64,000 bases of DNA. It comes from Marinobacter persicus. Its GTDB lineage: Bacteria; Pseudomonadota; Gammaproteobacteria; Pseudomonadales; Oleiphilaceae. Below, piece by piece: positions 15,811-24,121 of this stretch; position 1 is the stretch's first letter, and the number at the start of each line of letters is the position of its first letter. The position numbers were made by a program, and so were the translations under genes. Location: assembly GCF_002934325.1 (NCBI RefSeq), contig NZ_PTIV01000003.1, forward strand, positions 1 through 64,000, given 5' to 3'. The notes beneath the pieces are model-generated. The model was not told where the DNA came from and made no database searches. It worked only from the letters and a program-made list of their open reading frames with translations.

Positions 15811-16578
15811 ATGCCCGAATTACGCCGCAAAAAGTTACACCATAAAAGTAAGCCTGCTGCAGAGGCGCTTACTCTCACCCCGATTGCTTACACCCACTCC
15901 TGCTTCAAGGATAAGTTTGGGGTACCCCGGCAGCCGGGGTTGACCCGCCACGCTCATGCCGAGCTGGTGATTGAGCCACCGTTTGACCGGGAGGATGCTT
16001 TCCGGGGTTTGGAGTCCGCCTCCCATCTATGGCTCACGTTTCAATTTCACGAAGCGGTGCGGGCCGAGTGGCGGCCAGTGGTGCGACCACCGCGCCTGGG
16101 AGGAAACAGGAAGGTTGGGGTGTTTGCTTCACGCTCGCCGTTCCGGCCAAACAGCCTGGGGCTGTCGGTGGTTCGCAACGAAGGGTTGGTTCGCCGGGAG
16201 GATGGCCGGCTGGTGTTGCGGATTCGCGATCATGATTTGATTGAAGGAACCCCCATTCTGGATATCAAACCCTACCTGCCCTTTGCCGACTCGGTACCGG
16301 AAGCGTCTTTGGGCTGGGCTGAGTCAGCGCCAACGGAACGGCTGGACGTATGCTTTTCCAAGGAAGCCGACGCCCAACTCAATGCGTTGCCCGAGGCAGA
16401 CTACCCGGATTTCCGGGCCTTGATTGAAGATGTAGTGGCGTTTGACCCCCGCCCGTCTTTTCGCCGGGGCCGCGACGAAGATCGTGTGTATGGAGCCCAC
16501 CTGTACGACCTGAACGTACGTTTCCGGTTCATTACCAATGAGGCCAAGCGCTGGGTGGAAGTGGTGTCGGTCTGCTAG
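15811..16578 (+). CDS. trmO: tRNA (N6-threonylcarbamoyladenosine-37 N6)-methyltransferase TrmO
   Basis: TrmO methylates t6A37 in threonine tRNAs using SAM. The 255-residue protein has the beta-barrel UPF0066/TsaA domain: GVPRQPGLTRHAHAELVIEPPF, then PRLGGNRKVGVFASRSPFRPNSLGLSVV (conserved RPNxLGLS) and DIKPYLPFAD. The C-terminal extension containing YGAHLYDLNVRF is common in proteobacterial members. ATG 15811 has GGAGCG about 11 bases upstream and is preferred to the TTG at 15805. Confidence 0.9.
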   Translation: MPELRRKKLHHKSKPAAEALTLTPIAYTHSCFKDKFGVPRQPGLTRHAHAELVIEPPFDREDAFRGLESASHLWLTFQFHEAVRAEWRPVVRPPRLGGNRKVGVFASRSPFRPNSLGLSVVRNEGLVRREDGRLVLRIRDHDLIEGTPILDIKPYLPFADSVPEASLGWAESAPTERLDVCFSKEADAQLNALPEADYPDFRALIEDVVAFDPRPSFRRGRDEDRVYGAHLYDLNVRFRFITNEAKRWVEVVSVC

Positions 16579-16620
16579 ACTCCGCTGGTTATTTGTCAAT
16601 TGACACAGGGATCTGGTGCC

Positions 16621-18525
16621 TTGCCTTCTTTGCTTAACCTGTTGCTTTTGCTTTGTCTTGCGGTGCTGTCCGGTGCTCTGTATGCGCTATGGCGCAAAAA
16701 TAGCCGCCTGGACCACCAGCTGCGCACCATTGCCAGACAAGCCAACCAACTGGACCTCGACACCCTGGTGGAACCCATCACCGCCGACAAGGGCCCCAGA
16801 GCGGCGGCGTTGTCCGAGCTGGAGCGTGCGTTAAACCACATGCGGCTCCAGCTCCTGGAGGACACCCGGGCGCTTCGGCAAGCCGCCCACGATGCCGAAG
16901 CCGAGCGCGACGCCAGCCACCAGGCCAACGAGGCGAAAACCCGGTTTCTTGCCAACATTAGCCATGAGCTGCGAATTCCCCTGCAATCCGTATCCGGTTA
17001 CGGCAGCCTGCTGGCCGACACCCCCCTGGACCCGGAACAGCGGGAGTACACCAGAACACTCCTGAATGCCGCAGACAACTTATCCGCCATCACCAATGAT
17101 CTGCTCGACATTTCCAGCATTGAGGCCGGAAGGCTGGAGCTGGAGGACGCACCCTTCGACTTGCGGGACACCTTGAACGATCTGGTACACATGCTCGGCC
17201 CACGGGCGCGGGAGAAGGGGCTGGAGCTGGATGTGCGCGTTGACGAGAACCTGCCGTGGGAGCTTGCCGGTGATCCGGTTCGCGTGCGCCAGGTGCTGCT
17301 CAATCTGGTGTCCAACGCCATTAAGTTCACGGATTCCGGCCATGTCTTGATTAGCGCCGAGGCCCTGGAGCGCAAGCGGGGCCAGGTAAGGGTTCGGCTG
17401 TCGGTGGAGGACACGGGCACAGGCATTACGGCAGAAGGCATTGAGCGAATTTACCACCCCCATGAACAGCAAGCCCAAGGCATGCGCCAACCCCAGCCGG
17501 GCGTTGGGCTGGGCCTGACCATTTGCCGGCAGCTGGTCCAGTTGATGGACGGAACCCTGGACGTGGAAAGTGAGCCCGGCCAGGGTTCGACCTTCTGGAT
17601 GGAGCTGGCATTGAAAGATACCGGCGACAGTGCCGAGGTGATGATCCGCCCGGACACCCGCCACCTGCGAAACCGGCGCATCCTGGTCCTGGATGCCTAT
17701 GAGCTGTCCCGGAAGATCACCCTGGAAATGTTGTCGCGCCAGGAGCTGGCGATTGAGGCGGTCAATTCCGCTTCGGGGGCATTGTCGGCCCTGGAACAGG
17801 CCAGCGAATCGGAGCAGCCCTACGATGCCCTGTTAATGGATGGCTTTGTGCCAGACACCGACAGCGAGCGACTGTGCCGGCAGATTCGCGAAGACGCCCG
17901 CTGGCAAAACCTGCGGATACTGATCCTGACCGCGAATCCCCAGCGGGGTGATGCCGAGCACTTCCGCTCAGCCGGCGCGGATGCCTTCCTGAGCAAGACC
18001 CTGCGGGAATCTTGGCTAATGCCCATGCTGAACCAATTGTTTGTAGACGGCGACAACAATAATCGGCGCTTTTTGACCCGTTTTTCGCTCCAGGCAGTAA
18101 ACGACATCCACCGTCGCCAGCAACAGGCACCCTGTGATTGCATGCGCGTGCTGCTGGTGGAGGACAATCCGGTTAACCAGGCTTTGACTCGCCGGCTGCT
18201 GGAAAAGCTCCGGGGCACGGTGACCACCGCCAACAATGGGCTGGAGGCTTCCCGGCTTTGGCAGACGCAACCGTTTGACTTGATCCTGATGGATTGCGTG
18301 ATGCCGGAAATGGACGGATTTGAGGCCACTCGGCAACTAAGGCAGTGGGAGCAGGAACAGCAGGCTCCACGGGTACCCGTGGTGGCGTTAACGGCTAGCG
18401 CAACGGAAGACGATGAAGAAGAGTGCCATGCCGCTGGCATGGATTCGTTCATTGCCAAACCGGTCAAGATGGAGATGTTGCGGGCGGTCCTTGAACAGTA
18501 TTGCCCCAGGCGACCCACCCCTTGA
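16621..18525 (+). CDS. Hybrid sensor histidine kinase with two receiver domains
   Basis: A BarA/GacS-like membrane kinase of 634 residues without a recognisable periplasmic sensor. The order is one N-terminal membrane segment, a coiled-coil linker, HisKA with FLANISHELRIPLQ (phospho-His), HATPase with LLNLVSNAIKF, DTGTGI and GVGLGL, a first receiver, and a second receiver (MRVLLVEDNPVNQ, LILMDCVMPEMDG, ALTAS, AKPV). The first receiver keeps Asp (LLMDGF), Thr and Lys but has LVLDAY where two acidic residues are expected. No HPt domain is present, so a separate phosphotransfer partner is likely. TTG 16621 is preferred because AGGGA lies 9 bases upstream; TTG 16600 is an alternative. Confidence 0.85.
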   Translation: MPSLLNLLLLLCLAVLSGALYALWRKNSRLDHQLRTIARQANQLDLDTLVEPITADKGPRAAALSELERALNHMRLQLLEDTRALRQAAHDAEAERDASHQANEAKTRFLANISHELRIPLQSVSGYGSLLADTPLDPEQREYTRTLLNAADNLSAITNDLLDISSIEAGRLELEDAPFDLRDTLNDLVHMLGPRAREKGLELDVRVDENLPWELAGDPVRVRQVLLNLVSNAIKFTDSGHVLISAEALERKRGQVRVRLSVEDTGTGITAEGIERIYHPHEQQAQGMRQPQPGVGLGLTICRQLVQLMDGTLDVESEPGQGSTFWMELALKDTGDSAEVMIRPDTRHLRNRRILVLDAYELSRKITLEMLSRQELAIEAVNSASGALSALEQASESEQPYDALLMDGFVPDTDSERLCRQIREDARWQNLRILILTANPQRGDAEHFRSAGADAFLSKTLRESWLMPMLNQLFVDGDNNNRRFLTRFSLQAVNDIHRRQQQAPCDCMRVLLVEDNPVNQALTRRLLEKLRGTVTTANNGLEASRLWQTQPFDLILMDCVMPEMDGFEATRQLRQWEQEQQAPRVPVVALTASATEDDEEECHAAGMDSFIAKPVKMEMLRAVLEQYCPRRPTP

Positions 18526-18634
18526 CGGGTATTTCTTTTGTTGCCAACGATTTAACCGTCTGTAAGTTGTGTCGTGGCGGGGAGCTGGTTACCATCCATA
18601 GCATTGCTAACAGCACACACAAAAAGGTGTAATC

Positions 18635-19198
18635 ATGAAACTGACACGTGTTTCTTTTCTGGCGCTTTCACTGGCAGCCGCTCCGGCATTCGCTGCCGAC
18701 CTGGAACTGAGCCTTACCGACGAATCGGTGAAAGGTCAGTACAACCTGATGACCGGCCGTGATGATCTGCAACTGGGCGCCGGCTACACCTACCACGAAG
18801 GTAGCCGCCATATTGCCAACGCCGATTTCCACGCGCAGGGCCAGACTGCCCTGGGCAACCTGCCAACCACCGCTGGCCTGGGCGCACGGGCTTACGGCTG
18901 GGATGACGATGACCACGGCGACGGTGGTGCGGTTGGACTGGGCGGCTTTGCCCGGGTGAATATTCCGACCGTACCGGGCCTGTCCGTCGGTGGCAGCCTG
19001 CACTATGCGCCGAGCATCCTGTCTTTCGGCGATTCCGACGATATGACCGAGGTGGAGCTGCGCGGTAGCTACCGGGTGATCCGTAACGCCGAGGTGTTCG
19101 CCGGTTACCGCTACCTGAATACCGACCTCGATGGTCGCGGCAGTCGCGACATTGATCTGGACGACGGTTTGATGGCGGGCATCAAAGTCTTCTTCTGA
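18635..19198 (+). CDS. YfaZ-family outer-membrane protein
   Basis: A 187-residue small beta-barrel protein of the YfaZ family, function unknown. The signal peptide ends at AFAAD. Repeated short amphipathic strands with Gly/Tyr turns (LQLGAGYTYHEG, SVGGSLHYAPS, VFAGYRYLNT) and a C-terminal Phe (IKVFF) are the usual outer-membrane signature. AAGGTG 5 bases before the ATG is the ribosome site. Confidence 0.8.
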   Translation: MKLTRVSFLALSLAAAPAFAADLELSLTDESVKGQYNLMTGRDDLQLGAGYTYHEGSRHIANADFHAQGQTALGNLPTTAGLGARAYGWDDDDHGDGGAVGLGGFARVNIPTVPGLSVGGSLHYAPSILSFGDSDDMTEVELRGSYRVIRNAEVFAGYRYLNTDLDGRGSRDIDLDDGLMAGIKVFF

Positions 19199-19223
19199 GG
19201 CCGTCAGCGCCCGTTTAAGCTGT

Positions 19224-19229
19224 TATAAT
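19224..19229 (+). promoter_or_regulatory. Possible -10 element upstream of the Bax-like gene
   Basis: A perfect TATAAT lies 33 bases before the ATG at 19262. No convincing -35 hexamer is visible. Confidence 0.35.
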
Positions 19230-19261
19230 CCTTCCCTTAATTGTTTTTAATGAGGGATATT

Positions 19262-20182
19262 ATGACTGCGACTTCACGGGCGCTGCTGTTAACGATTCCG
19301 CTAGTATTGTTTGCAATCGGAGGCGTGTCTTACGCGCCATCGACTGTACAGACATCTGAAGAAGCAGATGCACCCCTGGCGTCCCTGCCGCCGTTGCCCA
19401 AATGGGCGAGTGCTCCCCTCCCCGATTTCTCCAGTTATGATGATGTGACCGAACGCAAGAAAGCGTTTTTCTCGTTCCTGTATCCCCGTATTGTCCTGGC
19501 CAACTCGCGCATCCTGATTGAGCGCGAATACCTCGAGCAACTGGCAACCCAGGAATCCCTTTCCGCCGCAGACACCGCCTGGTTGAAGAAGCAGTCGGAA
19601 CGGTTGAGAGTCAAAGCCGAAACCGGCAGCCCGGCACAATTTGAGGCGCTGAGAAAGCGATTGGATGTGGTTCCTCCCTCGCTGGTACTTGCCCAGGCCG
19701 CCAACGAATCCGCTTGGGGCCAGTCCCGGTTTGCCACCCGAGGCAACAACCTGTTTGGTCAGTGGTGCTTTAGCCGGGGCTGTGGCCTGGTTCCGAAGGG
19801 CCGTGCCGAAGGTGCGGATCATGAGGTGGCCACCTTCTCATCCCCCTACTATTCCGTGCGTTCCTATATCCAGAACCTGAACCGCCACAACGCCTACCGC
19901 AAGGTTCGGGAACTGCGCTGGAAACAGCGTAAGGCCGGTGACGGACTTTCCGGCACGAGGCTGGCCGGTGGACTGCATAGCTATTCAGAACGGGGGATAG
20001 ATTACATTGAAGAAATCCGCGCAATGATCCGTTACAACAACCTGGATTTCTACGACCAGCAGTTCCGCACGCTCCTGGGTGAACGCACTCACAACCGGTT
20101 TACGGAACTGGCCTCGACCGACACGGAAAAACGCCTGCTACCCAAAGACGAACAAGGCGTTGCCACGCCCTTTGAGGGCTGA
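19262..20182 (+). CDS. Bax-like glucosaminidase-domain protein
   Basis: A 306-residue protein of the Bax/FlgJ-like glucosaminidase group, which hydrolyses peptidoglycan glycan strands. An N-terminal signal anchor (LLLTIPLVLFAIGGVSYA) places it in the periplasm. The catalytic region is SLVLAQAANESAWGQSRFA with the conserved Glu in ANESAWG, followed by NNLFGQWCFSRGCG and SVRSYIQNLNRH. ATG 19262 is preceded by GAGGGA; the start at 19241 adds residues outside the signal anchor. Confidence 0.85.
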   Translation: MTATSRALLLTIPLVLFAIGGVSYAPSTVQTSEEADAPLASLPPLPKWASAPLPDFSSYDDVTERKKAFFSFLYPRIVLANSRILIEREYLEQLATQESLSAADTAWLKKQSERLRVKAETGSPAQFEALRKRLDVVPPSLVLAQAANESAWGQSRFATRGNNLFGQWCFSRGCGLVPKGRAEGADHEVATFSSPYYSVRSYIQNLNRHNAYRKVRELRWKQRKAGDGLSGTRLAGGLHSYSERGIDYIEEIRAMIRYNNLDFYDQQFRTLLGERTHNRFTELASTDTEKRLLPKDEQGVATPFEG

Positions 20183-20230
20183 ATGCCGACCTGAATCGAG
20201 ACATTAATCCGAACTCGCGAGATTGTCCCC

Positions 20231-21118
20231 ATGCTTGATTTTCTTCCCTCGCCGCTGAAGGGCGCACTGGTGGTGGCACTGATTTTTCTAAACACGCTGA
20301 TCCTGTTCCCGGTGTTGTTACTGCTGGGCGTGATCAAGCTGATTGTGCCCATTACCGGCGTGCGCAAGCTCTGTTCGCTGATCCTCAACACCATTGCCTG
20401 GTACTGGATCGGTTTTAACAATGTGCTGGTGGATCTGTTCCATAAAGTGGAGTGGGACGTGCGGGGCGTTGAGGGCCTTAGCCGGAACCACTGGTACTTT
20501 GTGACCTGCAACCACCAGAGCTGGGCCGACATTCCCGCCATTCAGTACGTGTTGAACAGTAAAATCCCGCTGCTGAAATTCTTCCTGAAAAAACAGTTGC
20601 TGTATGTGCCGCTGCTGGGCATTGCCTGGTGGGCCCTGGATTTCCCGTTCATGCATCGGCATACCAAAGAACAGATTGCGAAGAACCCGTCCCTCAAAGG
20701 CAAGGACACGGAAGCCACTCGTGCGGCTTGTGAGAAGTTCCGGTATATGCCGGTGACCATCTTCAACTTCATGGAAGGCACGCGGTTCACACCAGCGAAG
20801 CACAAGCGCCAGAACTCACCCTACAAGCATCTGCTCAAGCCCCGAGCCGGCGGTACGGCGTTTGTATTCAGCGCCATGGGCGAGATGATTCATACCATGC
20901 TGGATGTCACTATCGTTTATCCTGACGGCCAGCCGGGCATCTGGGATTATCTGAGTGGCAAGGTTCGCAAGATCATTATTGATGTGAAAGTGCGGGACAT
21001 ACCCGAACGTTTCCTGGGCATGGATTATGAGAACAACAGGGAGATGCGAGTGGAGTTTCAGCGCTGGGTGAGCCAGCTGTGGGCGGAAAAGGATAAGCGG
21101 ATAGAGGAGCTGCTGTAA
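20231..21118 (+). CDS. PlsC-family acyltransferase (YihG-like)
   Basis: A 295-residue membrane-bound lysophospholipid acyltransferase. There is an N-terminal hydrophobic segment, then the acyltransferase blocks CNHQSWADIP (H-x4-D, block I), the region around FPFMHRHTK, and MEGTRFTPAKH (block III). Overall layout matches YihG/1-acylglycerol-3-phosphate O-acyltransferases. Its specific acyl donor and acceptor are not evident. It stands alone, convergent with zapE across a REP palindrome. Confidence 0.85.
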   Translation: MLDFLPSPLKGALVVALIFLNTLILFPVLLLLGVIKLIVPITGVRKLCSLILNTIAWYWIGFNNVLVDLFHKVEWDVRGVEGLSRNHWYFVTCNHQSWADIPAIQYVLNSKIPLLKFFLKKQLLYVPLLGIAWWALDFPFMHRHTKEQIAKNPSLKGKDTEATRAACEKFRYMPVTIFNFMEGTRFTPAKHKRQNSPYKHLLKPRAGGTAFVFSAMGEMIHTMLDVTIVYPDGQPGIWDYLSGKVRKIIIDVKVRDIPERFLGMDYENNREMRVEFQRWVSQLWAEKDKRIEELL

Positions 21119-21168
21119 GCCCCTCTCCCCTGGCGGGAGAGAGGCACGTCAGGGAGAGAGGGAGGCGC
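21119..21168. repeat. REP-like palindrome, copy 3
   Basis: CCCTCTCCC (21121-21129) faces GGGAGAGAGG (21135-21144), and a further AGGGAGAGAGGGAGG follows at 21151-21165. It fills the gap between two convergent genes, like copy 1. Confidence 0.65.
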
Positions 21169-21170
21169 CC

Positions 21171-22352
21171 TTAAGGCTTGTGCGGCGCTTCCAGGTATTC
21201 CTGGGACTGCATCTCCAACAACCGCGATTCGGTCCGCTCGAACTCAAAGCTCAGGCGTCCACCGGAATACAGTTCCGTAATCGGCGCTTCGGCGGAGATG
21301 ATGACCTTCACATTGCGATCGTAGAACTCGTCAATCATGTTGATAAAGCGCCGGGCCTGGTCATCGTTCTTGGTGCCCAGTACCGGAACATTGCTGACTA
21401 TGATGGCGTGGAACTGGCGGGCCAGTTCGATGTAGTCGTTCTGGCTGCGCGGGCCATCACACACGGCTTTGAAATCAAACCACACAACATCATCCGCGTG
21501 CGCCAGGGCCGGGATGTTACGACCGTTGATTTCAATGTTGGCATCATGGGCGGCACACTCCACGGCCAGGCCGTCAAAGCTCTTGCGCAGGCTGATGTCC
21601 GCATCCTTATCCAGCGGGCTGTGGTACAGCTCGGCCTGTTCCAGGGTCCGCAGGCGGTAATCGACACCACCATCCACATTGACCACGTCGGTGTACTTCT
21701 TCACCAGCTCGATGGCCGGCAGGAAGCGCTGACGCTGCAGGCCATCTTTGTAGAGACCATCCGGCACGATGTTGGAGGTACATACGAGGGTGACACCACG
21801 GCTGAACAGTCCATCCATCAGTGTGGCGAGGATCATGGCGTCGCCGATGTCGGAGACGAAGAATTCGTCGAAGCAGATAACCCGGGTTTCGTCGGCAAAC
21901 TTCTTGGACACAAGGTCCAGAGGGTTCTTCTCGCCCTTGAGGCTCTTAAGCTCGTTATGGACGCGCTGCATGAAGCGGTGGAAGTGAACCCGCATTTTGC
22001 GCTCGAACGGCAGAGCCTCGTAGAAGGTGTCCATGAGGTAGGTTTTACCACGGCCAACACCGCCCCAGAAGTACAGACCTTTGACCGGCTCTTCTTTGCC
22101 GCCACTGAGTTTCAGCTTGAGCTTGTGCGCAAGGCTGTCACGCTGCTTTTCGGCTTCCACCAGCTTTTCATACAGCGCTTGCAGGCGCTGCACGGCATCG
22201 ACCTGAGCCGGGTCCTTTTGAAAGTCCGGGCGTTCTAGATCCTGTTGGTAACGCTCCCACGGGCTCAGGTTCGCTTCGGTTTCGGAGGACATGGCTTCTG
22301 TCATCTGGGTGTTCTCGGCTGTTGGTTTGTTTTTTGGGGGCCGTATTGTCAC
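21171..22352 (-). CDS. zapE: Cell division ATPase ZapE (AFG1-like)
   Basis: An AAA-type ATPase associated with the FtsZ ring. Of 393 residues, Walker A is GGVGRGKTYLMD (about 92-103) and Walker B is VICFDEFFVSDIGDA (about 155-169). Further family motifs are LVCTSNIVPDGLYKDGLQR and the C-terminal GGRLSFEFERTESRL. The reported start is GTG 22352; internal ATGs about 16-20 codons downstream would give a length closer to that of E. coli ZapE. It is divergent from zapG. Confidence 0.92.
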   Translation of the reverse strand: MTIRPPKNKPTAENTQMTEAMSSETEANLSPWERYQQDLERPDFQKDPAQVDAVQRLQALYEKLVEAEKQRDSLAHKLKLKLSGGKEEPVKGLYFWGGVGRGKTYLMDTFYEALPFERKMRVHFHRFMQRVHNELKSLKGEKNPLDLVSKKFADETRVICFDEFFVSDIGDAMILATLMDGLFSRGVTLVCTSNIVPDGLYKDGLQRQRFLPAIELVKKYTDVVNVDGGVDYRLRTLEQAELYHSPLDKDADISLRKSFDGLAVECAAHDANIEINGRNIPALAHADDVVWFDFKAVCDGPRSQNDYIELARQFHAIIVSNVPVLGTKNDDQARRFINMIDEFYDRNVKVIISAEAPITELYSGGRLSFEFERTESRLLEMQSQEYLEAPHKP

Positions 22353-22444
22353 TCATTCCGGCCTTTTTCGCCACATTTTGGGCCATTTTGCCCCATACGA
22401 CGATTGGCGGTGTTTTTGCCATGGGATGATGCTTCACAGGGCGT

Positions 22445-22450
22445 TATACT
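22445..22450 (+). promoter_or_regulatory. Possible -10 element upstream of zapG
   Basis: TATACT lies 48 bases before the zapG ATG. A -35 element at normal spacing is not evident. Confidence 0.3.
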
Positions 22451-22497
22451 GGTCATAGAGGGCTACCTCAATTGCAGCAATGAAAGGACGATTTTCT

Positions 22498-22938
22498 ATG
22501 ACGAACCTGATTCTGGCGGCAGTAGCCGCGCTGGTGGTTGGCGTTATCATCGGTGTTCTGGTGGGCCGTTCAGGCCAGGGGGCGACGTTACGCCAGCGCC
22601 GCGCCGAGCAGCAGATTGATGAGTTGCGTAGTGAGTTTACGCGCTATCAGGCTCAGGTGAATGAGCATTTCATGGAGTCTGCGCATTTGTTGCGGCGTTT
22701 CAATGATGCTTATCACGATGTAAATCAGCAGATGGCGCGCGGTGCGAACCGGCTGTGCAATGATGACGAGTGGCTTGCAGAGCTGGAGCAGAAGTCTTCG
22801 GGCCGTCTGGGCCACCGTTCCGAGGAGGAGCCATCTGAGCCGCCACGGGATTATGCGCCGAAGTCCGATACCGATGATTCCGGTATGTTGGCTGAGGACT
22901 ATGGTCTGGATAAGGAAGGTAAGAAGCAGTCTGCCTGA
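22498..22938 (+). CDS. zapG: ZapG / YhcB-family cell envelope protein
   Basis: A 146-residue inner-membrane protein (DUF1043) linked in other bacteria to the divisome and envelope synthesis. One N-terminal membrane helix (ILAAVAALVVGVIIGVLVG) precedes a coiled coil (LRQRRAEQQIDELRSEFTRY) and a disordered charged C-terminus. ATG 22498 is chosen because AAAGGA lies 8-9 bases upstream. Its place beside zapE is conserved in gammaproteobacteria. Confidence 0.88.
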   Translation: MTNLILAAVAALVVGVIIGVLVGRSGQGATLRQRRAEQQIDELRSEFTRYQAQVNEHFMESAHLLRRFNDAYHDVNQQMARGANRLCNDDEWLAELEQKSSGRLGHRSEEEPSEPPRDYAPKSDTDDSGMLAEDYGLDKEGKKQSA

Positions 22939-22986
22939 CTCGCTTGCCGCCGTTGGCCTTCCCTTGCCTATTAGCGGCGGGGGAGG

Positions 22987-23092
22987 TCAGTCCGGGAAGG
23001 CCTTTCCAAAAACCGCTACGAGCACATCCATGTGCGCTTCTCTCAGGCCATCCATGGCCTTCGAAATTTTTGGAAAGGCCTTCCCGGACTGA
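22987..23092. repeat. Cruciform-like structured repeat, copy 1
   Basis: Two perfect 26-bp inverted arms (22987-23012 and 23067-23092) enclose 54 bases. Inside are two hairpins with the same TCCA loop: GCACA-TCCA-TGTGC (23022-23035) and GGCCA-TCCA-TGGCC (23046-23059). It lies between the convergent zapG and NIF3-like genes. Copy 2 (26538-26641) shares the interior and inner stem but has a different outer stem that is still paired. Confidence 0.85.
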
Positions 23093-23200
23093 TCAATAAA
23101 ACTCTTCATAGCCTGCCTAAACTTCCTTTTAGGACTTTCTAGGCTAATCAGACTTCCTTGAACTCCCGAACTCGAGCAACATTCCCGCTAAACTTCAGGA

Positions 23201-23944
23201 TTAAACAGGGTTATCACAGTCAATGAATTGGTGATTAACACCAAATTCGTCCGCCAACGCCTTACCCAACGCCTGCACACCGTAACGCTCAGTGGCGTGA
23301 TGTCCTGCCGCAAAGTAGTGGATACCGCATTCCCGGGCAGTGTGTGTGGTCGGTTCGGAGATTTCACCGCTGATGAAGGCGTCGATACCCGCCTCAATGG
23401 CAGTGTTAATAAAGCCCTGAGCGGCACCGGTACACCAGGCGACGGTTTTGATGGTGTCCCTGCCCTCACCTACATGCAGAGGATTACGGTGTAGCGCTCG
23501 GGCAAGGTGCAGTCCAAATTTCTCCGGGCTCATGGGCTCCTTGAGCTTGCCCTGCCAGACTAGGCCGCCTAACGGTTTCGGGTTCTGGATACCGAGCACA
23601 TCAGCGAGTTGGCGGTTATTGCCATACTCGGGGTGGTCATCCAGCGGCAGGTGGTAGGCGACGAGGTTGATGTCGTTTTCCAGGAGCTGCTTGATCCGGT
23701 TCTTTTTCATGCCGCGAATGCACTGGTCCTCGCCTTTCCAGAAATAACCATGGTGCACCAGGATCATGTCGGCGTTTTGCTTGATGGCCTCGTCGATCAA
23801 TGCCTGGGAGGCGGTGACGCCCGTGATGATGGTATTGACCTCTTCCTTACCCTCAACCTGCAGGCCATTCGGGGCGTAATCCTGAAAGTTCTCTGGCTCC
23901 AGCCATTCATTGATTTTGGAGAGAATGTCGATGCGGTTTGCCAT
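23201..23944 (-). CDS. NIF3/YbgI-family protein (GTP cyclohydrolase 1 type 2-like)
   Basis: A 247-residue dinuclear-metal protein. Metal-ligand motifs are VHHGYFWKG (about residues 63-71) and the C-terminal HYFAAGHHATERYG; also visible are NGLQVEG and CTGAAQGF. Biological role is unsettled; GTP cyclohydrolase activity is reported for some relatives. ATG 23944 (MANRIDILSK) gives the family length; the longer frame runs into structured repeat copy 3. Confidence 0.9.
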   Translation of the reverse strand: MANRIDILSKINEWLEPENFQDYAPNGLQVEGKEEVNTIITGVTASQALIDEAIKQNADMILVHHGYFWKGEDQCIRGMKKNRIKQLLENDINLVAYHLPLDDHPEYGNNRQLADVLGIQNPKPLGGLVWQGKLKEPMSPEKFGLHLARALHRNPLHVGEGRDTIKTVAWCTGAAQGFINTAIEAGIDAFISGEISEPTTHTARECGIHYFAAGHHATERYGVQALGKALADEFGVNHQFIDCDNPV

Positions 23945-24010
23945 GGTGGTTGCCTCGGCCGTATTCACAGAATTAATGGAGCATGTTGGCGCGAAGAGAG
24001 CTGATAGCAA

Positions 24011-24080
24011 GGGCCAGGGATGGCCCGAAATAAGCGCACAGGGATGTGCTTGTAGCGGTTTTCGGAAACCCATCCCCGCC
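24011..24080. repeat. Cruciform-like structured repeat, copy 3 (half, inverted)
   Basis: Opposite orientation to copies 1 and 2. The two hairpins are kept, with GGGA loops on this strand: GGGCCA-GGGA-TGGCCC (24011-24026) and GCACA-GGGA-TGTGC (24036-24049). These are followed by TGTAGCGGTTTTCGGAAA, which matches one arm of the other copies. The opposite arm is absent, so the long stem cannot form. It lies in the 177-bp gap between hisC and the NIF3-like gene. Confidence 0.75.
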
Positions 24081-24121
24081 CCGCAGCCACTCAAAGGCTA
24101 AAGCGCCAGGATTTTAAGACT

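Noticed and set aside
22742-23092. Open frames that read through the structured repeats, ending in similar peptide sequences near copies 1 and 2
   Set aside because: The similar peptides follow from repeated palindromic DNA. They have no ribosome sites or domains and appear in several frames.
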